From Hormoscilla sp. GUM202 (GTDB lineage: Bacteria > Cyanobacteriota > Cyanobacteriia > Cyanobacteriales > Desertifilaceae): a stretch of 64,000 nucleotides of DNA. The stretch is from assembly GCA_005518205.2 (NCBI GenBank), contig RFFC02000004.1, forward strand, positions 1 through 64,000, given 5' to 3'. Shown here in pieces: positions 63,412 through 64,000 of this stretch (positions are counted from its first letter, which is position 1; each line of letters opens with the position of its first letter). The position numbers were made by a program, and so were the translations under genes. The notes below the pieces were generated by a model. It worked only from the letters and a program-made list of their open reading frames with translations, was not told the origin of the DNA and did no database searches.

Positions 63412-63558
63412 CATCGTGTCCGAGAGCGCCCACCCATGTCGTTGCCGGGTAGGCGAACGACAGGGTCGTTTCCGGGAGCACCCACCATGTTGTGTCGCAT
63501 CCTGCGCACAACATGGGTGGGTGCTCCGGAAACGAAAGGGCGTCTCTGGACACGATCG
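63412..63558. repeat. Large nested palindrome of about 147 bp
   Basis: Outer arms CATCGTGTCCGAGAGCGCCC (63412-63431) and its near-complement 63538-63558 enclose an inner pair: 63466-63494 and 63507-63535, 29 bp each, starting TCGTTTCCGG and nearly perfect. The loop is 12 nt. A small hairpin (GTCGTTGCC...GGCGAACGAC) sits on the left side. The motif ACCCACCATGTTGTG occurs in both inner arms. It has no coding function. Confidence 0.88.
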
Positions 63559-63608
63559 GACGACTGAGAATATGTGATAATGAGTCAGCCGTTGTCTGTG
63601 TCTCGCCG

Positions 63609-64000
63609 ATGGATCAGCCTGTAACCGACCTTGCCGAAGTCCTGAAGAACCAACCCCAACTGGATTTCCAGTTGCCATCGCCAGAAGATGAAGAGATTTC
63701 CGACCTGGAGTTTCAGCAGCAGTTGGAGTCCGCTTGGCAAGTATGCGATCGCTTTGACTTGCAAACCGACATCTGGCGGGGGCGGATCCTGCGGACCATC
63801 CGGGACCGAGAGAAAAAAGGCGGCGAAGGACGGGGGAAAGGATTTCTCAACTGGCTCAAGCAGCGGGATATTACTAAAAGCCAAGCTTATGCCTTGATTC
63901 AACTGGCCAATAGTGCCGATACCCTCTTGAGTGAAGGAAATATGGATCCAGAGGCCATCAACAACTTCAGCAAACGCGCTTTTGTCGAAACGGCCAAATC
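63609..64000 (+). CDS. Conserved cyanobacterial protein, 5' part only (cut by window edge)
   Basis: From ATG 63609 an open frame continues past the end of the window. Its first 130 residues include DLEFQQQLESAWQVCDRFDLQTDIWRGRILRTIRDREKKGG, then GFLNWLKQRDITKSQAYALIQLANSADTLL, and FSKRAFVETAKS. The middle part looks like a helix-turn-helix (ITKSQAYALIQLANS). I recall similar proteins in other cyanobacteria but no function. It is preceded by the large palindrome. Confidence 0.8.
   Translation, partial: MDQPVTDLAEVLKNQPQLDFQLPSPEDEEISDLEFQQQLESAWQVCDRFDLQTDIWRGRILRTIRDREKKGGEGRGKGFLNWLKQRDITKSQAYALIQLANSADTLLSEGNMDPEAINNFSKRAFVETAK

Overview
The window is a chromosomal segment of a filamentous-type cyanobacterium. 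The support is direct: many copies of the HIP1 octamer GCGATCGC, genes for photosystem II CP43 (psbC) and photosystem I assembly factor Ycf4, a PatD-like protein, a free-standing PCP-reductase domain, pentapeptide-repeat and DUF29 proteins, and the heptanucleotide tandem repeats common in filamentous cyanobacteria. No rRNA, tRNA or CRISPR array was recognised.

The first 15 kb is the most coherent block. Eleven intact genes and one broken gene all read on the minus strand from 14500 down to 302: Rieske oxygenase, alpha-oxoamine synthase, GNAT acyltransferase, NAD-dependent SDR reductase, a two-domain methyltransferase, aspartate decarboxylase (PanD), a duplicated methyltransferase domain plus second panD (the domain split by an IS630 element), a class B asparagine synthetase, a ureidoglycolate-lyase-like cupin and two gamma-butyrobetaine-hydroxylase-like dioxygenases. 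An MFS exporter diverges at the upstream end. The first five genes are packed with 4-nt overlaps or gaps under 30 nt. The oxoamine synthase, GNAT and SDR set has the same classes as the bacterial ceramide pathway (Spt, bCerS, CerR). PanD, methyltransferase and butyrobetaine-type hydroxylase would fit a beta-alanine-derived betaine. I read this as a candidate biosynthetic locus that I cannot match to a described one.

From 16 to 27 kb lie mobile elements and toxin/immunity remnants: an IS1-like element with an 8-bp target duplication, a group II intron inside a restriction-endonuclease-fold toxin gene, an IS66 transposase, a second orphan toxin/immunity pair, a GH3 hexosaminidase, a lipoprotein and a SLATT membrane protein. 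From 27 to 39 kb there is mostly housekeeping content: hemB, rpmA, rplU, a sodium/solute symporter, patD, the bifunctional (p)ppGpp enzyme and selO, plus repeat-type proteins. From 39 to 45 kb is a decayed stretch with tandem repeats, a perfect 29-bp hairpin, truncated TPR and caspase-like genes and several type II toxin/antitoxin modules.

From 45 to 59 kb: DUF4331 protein flanked by an intact and a chimeric PCP-reductase domain, psbC without psbD, ycf4, a cyclophilin lipoprotein, a 1271-residue subtilase with six tandem domains, DUF29, a beta-ketoacyl synthase with an in-frame palindromic insertion, another toxin/antitoxin pair, a nuclease-fold protein, a BaiN-type flavoprotein and rubredoxin. 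The right end carries a PtuA/PtuB (Septu) anti-phage pair, a DUF4112 protein, a large palindrome and a gene cut by the window edge.

About a dozen genes carry single frameshifts or stops. This is either real decay in an insertion-rich genome or residual sequencing error; the sequence alone cannot separate the two. Dispersed palindromes, MITE-like elements and two inverted-orientation 21-bp arrays are unusually frequent.
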